Assembly: GCA_026686845.1 (NCBI GenBank)
Contig: JAIVEN010000015.1
Span: 7,855,501 to 7,919,500 of the forward strand
From: Adenanthera pavonina
Lineage: Eukaryota; Streptophyta; Magnoliopsida; Fabales; Fabaceae
Direction of reading: 5' to 3'
Length of the DNA stretch: 64,000 bases
The notes beneath the pieces were generated by a model. It saw nothing but the letters and a program-made list of their open reading frames with translations. It was not told the DNA's origin and ran no database searches. Every line of letters starts with the position of its first letter. Position 1 is the first letter of the stretch. Below, in pieces: positions 63,096 to 64,000 of this stretch. The translations under genes and the position numbers were made by a program.

Positions 63096-64000
63096 GTATA
63101 CTGCTGAAGTTGAAGTTGTTACTTCACTTGCGTCCTTACAACTCGGTGGTCATATTTTCTTCAGAATGTTTTTGCACACATTTAAGTCTTTAACATGTAT
63201 AATTTTAATAAGTTAACTGCATTTATCTGTTGCTCTGCGGATATCTGGCATAACAAGAAAAAGGGCTGTAGTAGCTGGAATTCTGTATTTTTTTGTTTAT
63301 TATTTGTTTGTTTTATAGTTTTATTGATTCATTGATATGGTAAAATTGTATTTCCATCATTCCACGGACATTTCAATTGATGGACATAGTAGTAATTGGC
63401 ATCCCCAATAGCTCTTCTTTCCAGCAAGAGGATCATCTGAAATTGAAAAGGGGATATTATAGAATCATATTTTTGAGATTTCTGTAAGGATGGTGGTAAA
63501 ACTGAGAATATGTCAAAAATTTAGGGGATATTTTCCCTGTTTCTTAATGTGTTTCTGCTTATATGAAAGAAAGCCTCTTTGTTAGATCTGCCGTGGGAGC
63601 TGATGAATTATTCTTTTTTTCCCCAGCTTTTCTTTGCTTTAGGAGGATAGCTTTATCCTGTTGTTTATTCCTCTGCTGATGTAGTACCAGTGGGGACAGT
63701 GGAGATGTAAACTAGTAAGATAATGAAAGAGAGAGGAAAAAAAAGAGGGAGAAAGGAACAATGATGTATTATATAATCATCAAGCTGCAGAAAATTCTAG
63801 AGCAAATTGTAAGACAAAAAACAAATGGTTAAAAAATAAAACTCACGCCTTAATCTATGCTCCTATTTTTATGCCTGAGGTAAACCTTCCATTCCTTTAC
63901 TGAGAGCATTGTCATCTTCTCTGTTAATGAAGACTTTTTTTATTAAAAAAAAAAGAAATAAATCATGATTCACTGGTTATTGCAGTTAACTAAATTAGTG
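63096..64000. other. Intron of the SDE5-like gene up to the window edge
   Basis: The donor GTATAC follows exon 2. No convincing next exon is seen. A TATTGCAG acceptor-like site near 63977-63984 leaves only 16 bases, too few to judge. Confidence 0.5.

Noticed and set aside
1..64000. A novel gene cluster or biosynthetic operon-like system
   Set aside because: The six genes are ordinary, unrelated plant genes with separate promoters; no co-localised pathway genes, tandem enzyme families or shared regulatory motifs were seen.

Overview
This 64 kb window is nuclear DNA of a flowering plant, most likely a core eudicot. The protein-coding genes are split by canonical GT-AG introns. The intergenic DNA is very AT-rich and packed with small non-autonomous DNA transposons. 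All recognisable proteins match land-plant families, and the closest remembered relatives are Arabidopsis proteins. I see no rRNA, tRNA, CRISPR, bacterial operon or organelle insert, and no intact transposase or retrotransposon polyprotein.

Six protein-coding genes can be reconstructed. From left to right they are: (1) a plastid-type cis-prenyltransferase on the minus strand (5568-11128, 3 exons, 320 aa); (2) a full-size PDR-type ABC transporter most like Arabidopsis ABCG31/PDR3 on the plus strand (26947-41665, 23 exons, 1445 aa); (3) a vacuolar-type Ca2+/H+ exchanger of the CAX family on the minus strand (43069-46079, 11 exons, 438 aa); (4) a NudC-domain (CS/p23-like) protein on the plus strand (51132-54731, 5 exons, 158 aa); (5) a pfkB-family inositol 3-kinase on the plus strand (57428-60098, 2 exons, 379 aa); (6) the 5' part of a gene for an SDE5/At5g58720-like protein on the plus strand, which runs off the right edge (62059 onward). 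For the five complete genes every exon joins in frame, and the total lengths fit the families.

Two pseudogenes stand out. A VQ-motif protein gene, decayed mostly by C-to-T nonsense changes, lies antisense-free inside the 3.7 kb intron of the cis-prenyltransferase (same strand as it). A degraded copy of exons 20-21 of the ABC transporter lies just behind the intact gene.

The rest is mostly transposon debris, often nested: PIF/Harbinger-type MITEs with TAA/TTA target duplications, hAT-type elements with 8-bp duplications, a Stowaway MITE interrupted by a hAT element, a foldback element with about 300-bp inverted repeats and a minisatellite core, one CACTA terminus, and several direct duplications. 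The genes belong to separate pathways (polyprenol synthesis, ABA or lipid export, vacuolar Ca2+ loading, chaperone, inositol phosphorylation, RNA silencing). Their grouping reflects ancestral gene order: the right-hand three match the Arabidopsis order At5g58740-At5g58730-At5g58720. I found no convincing new biological system; the most interesting material is the nested-transposon history and the pseudogenes.
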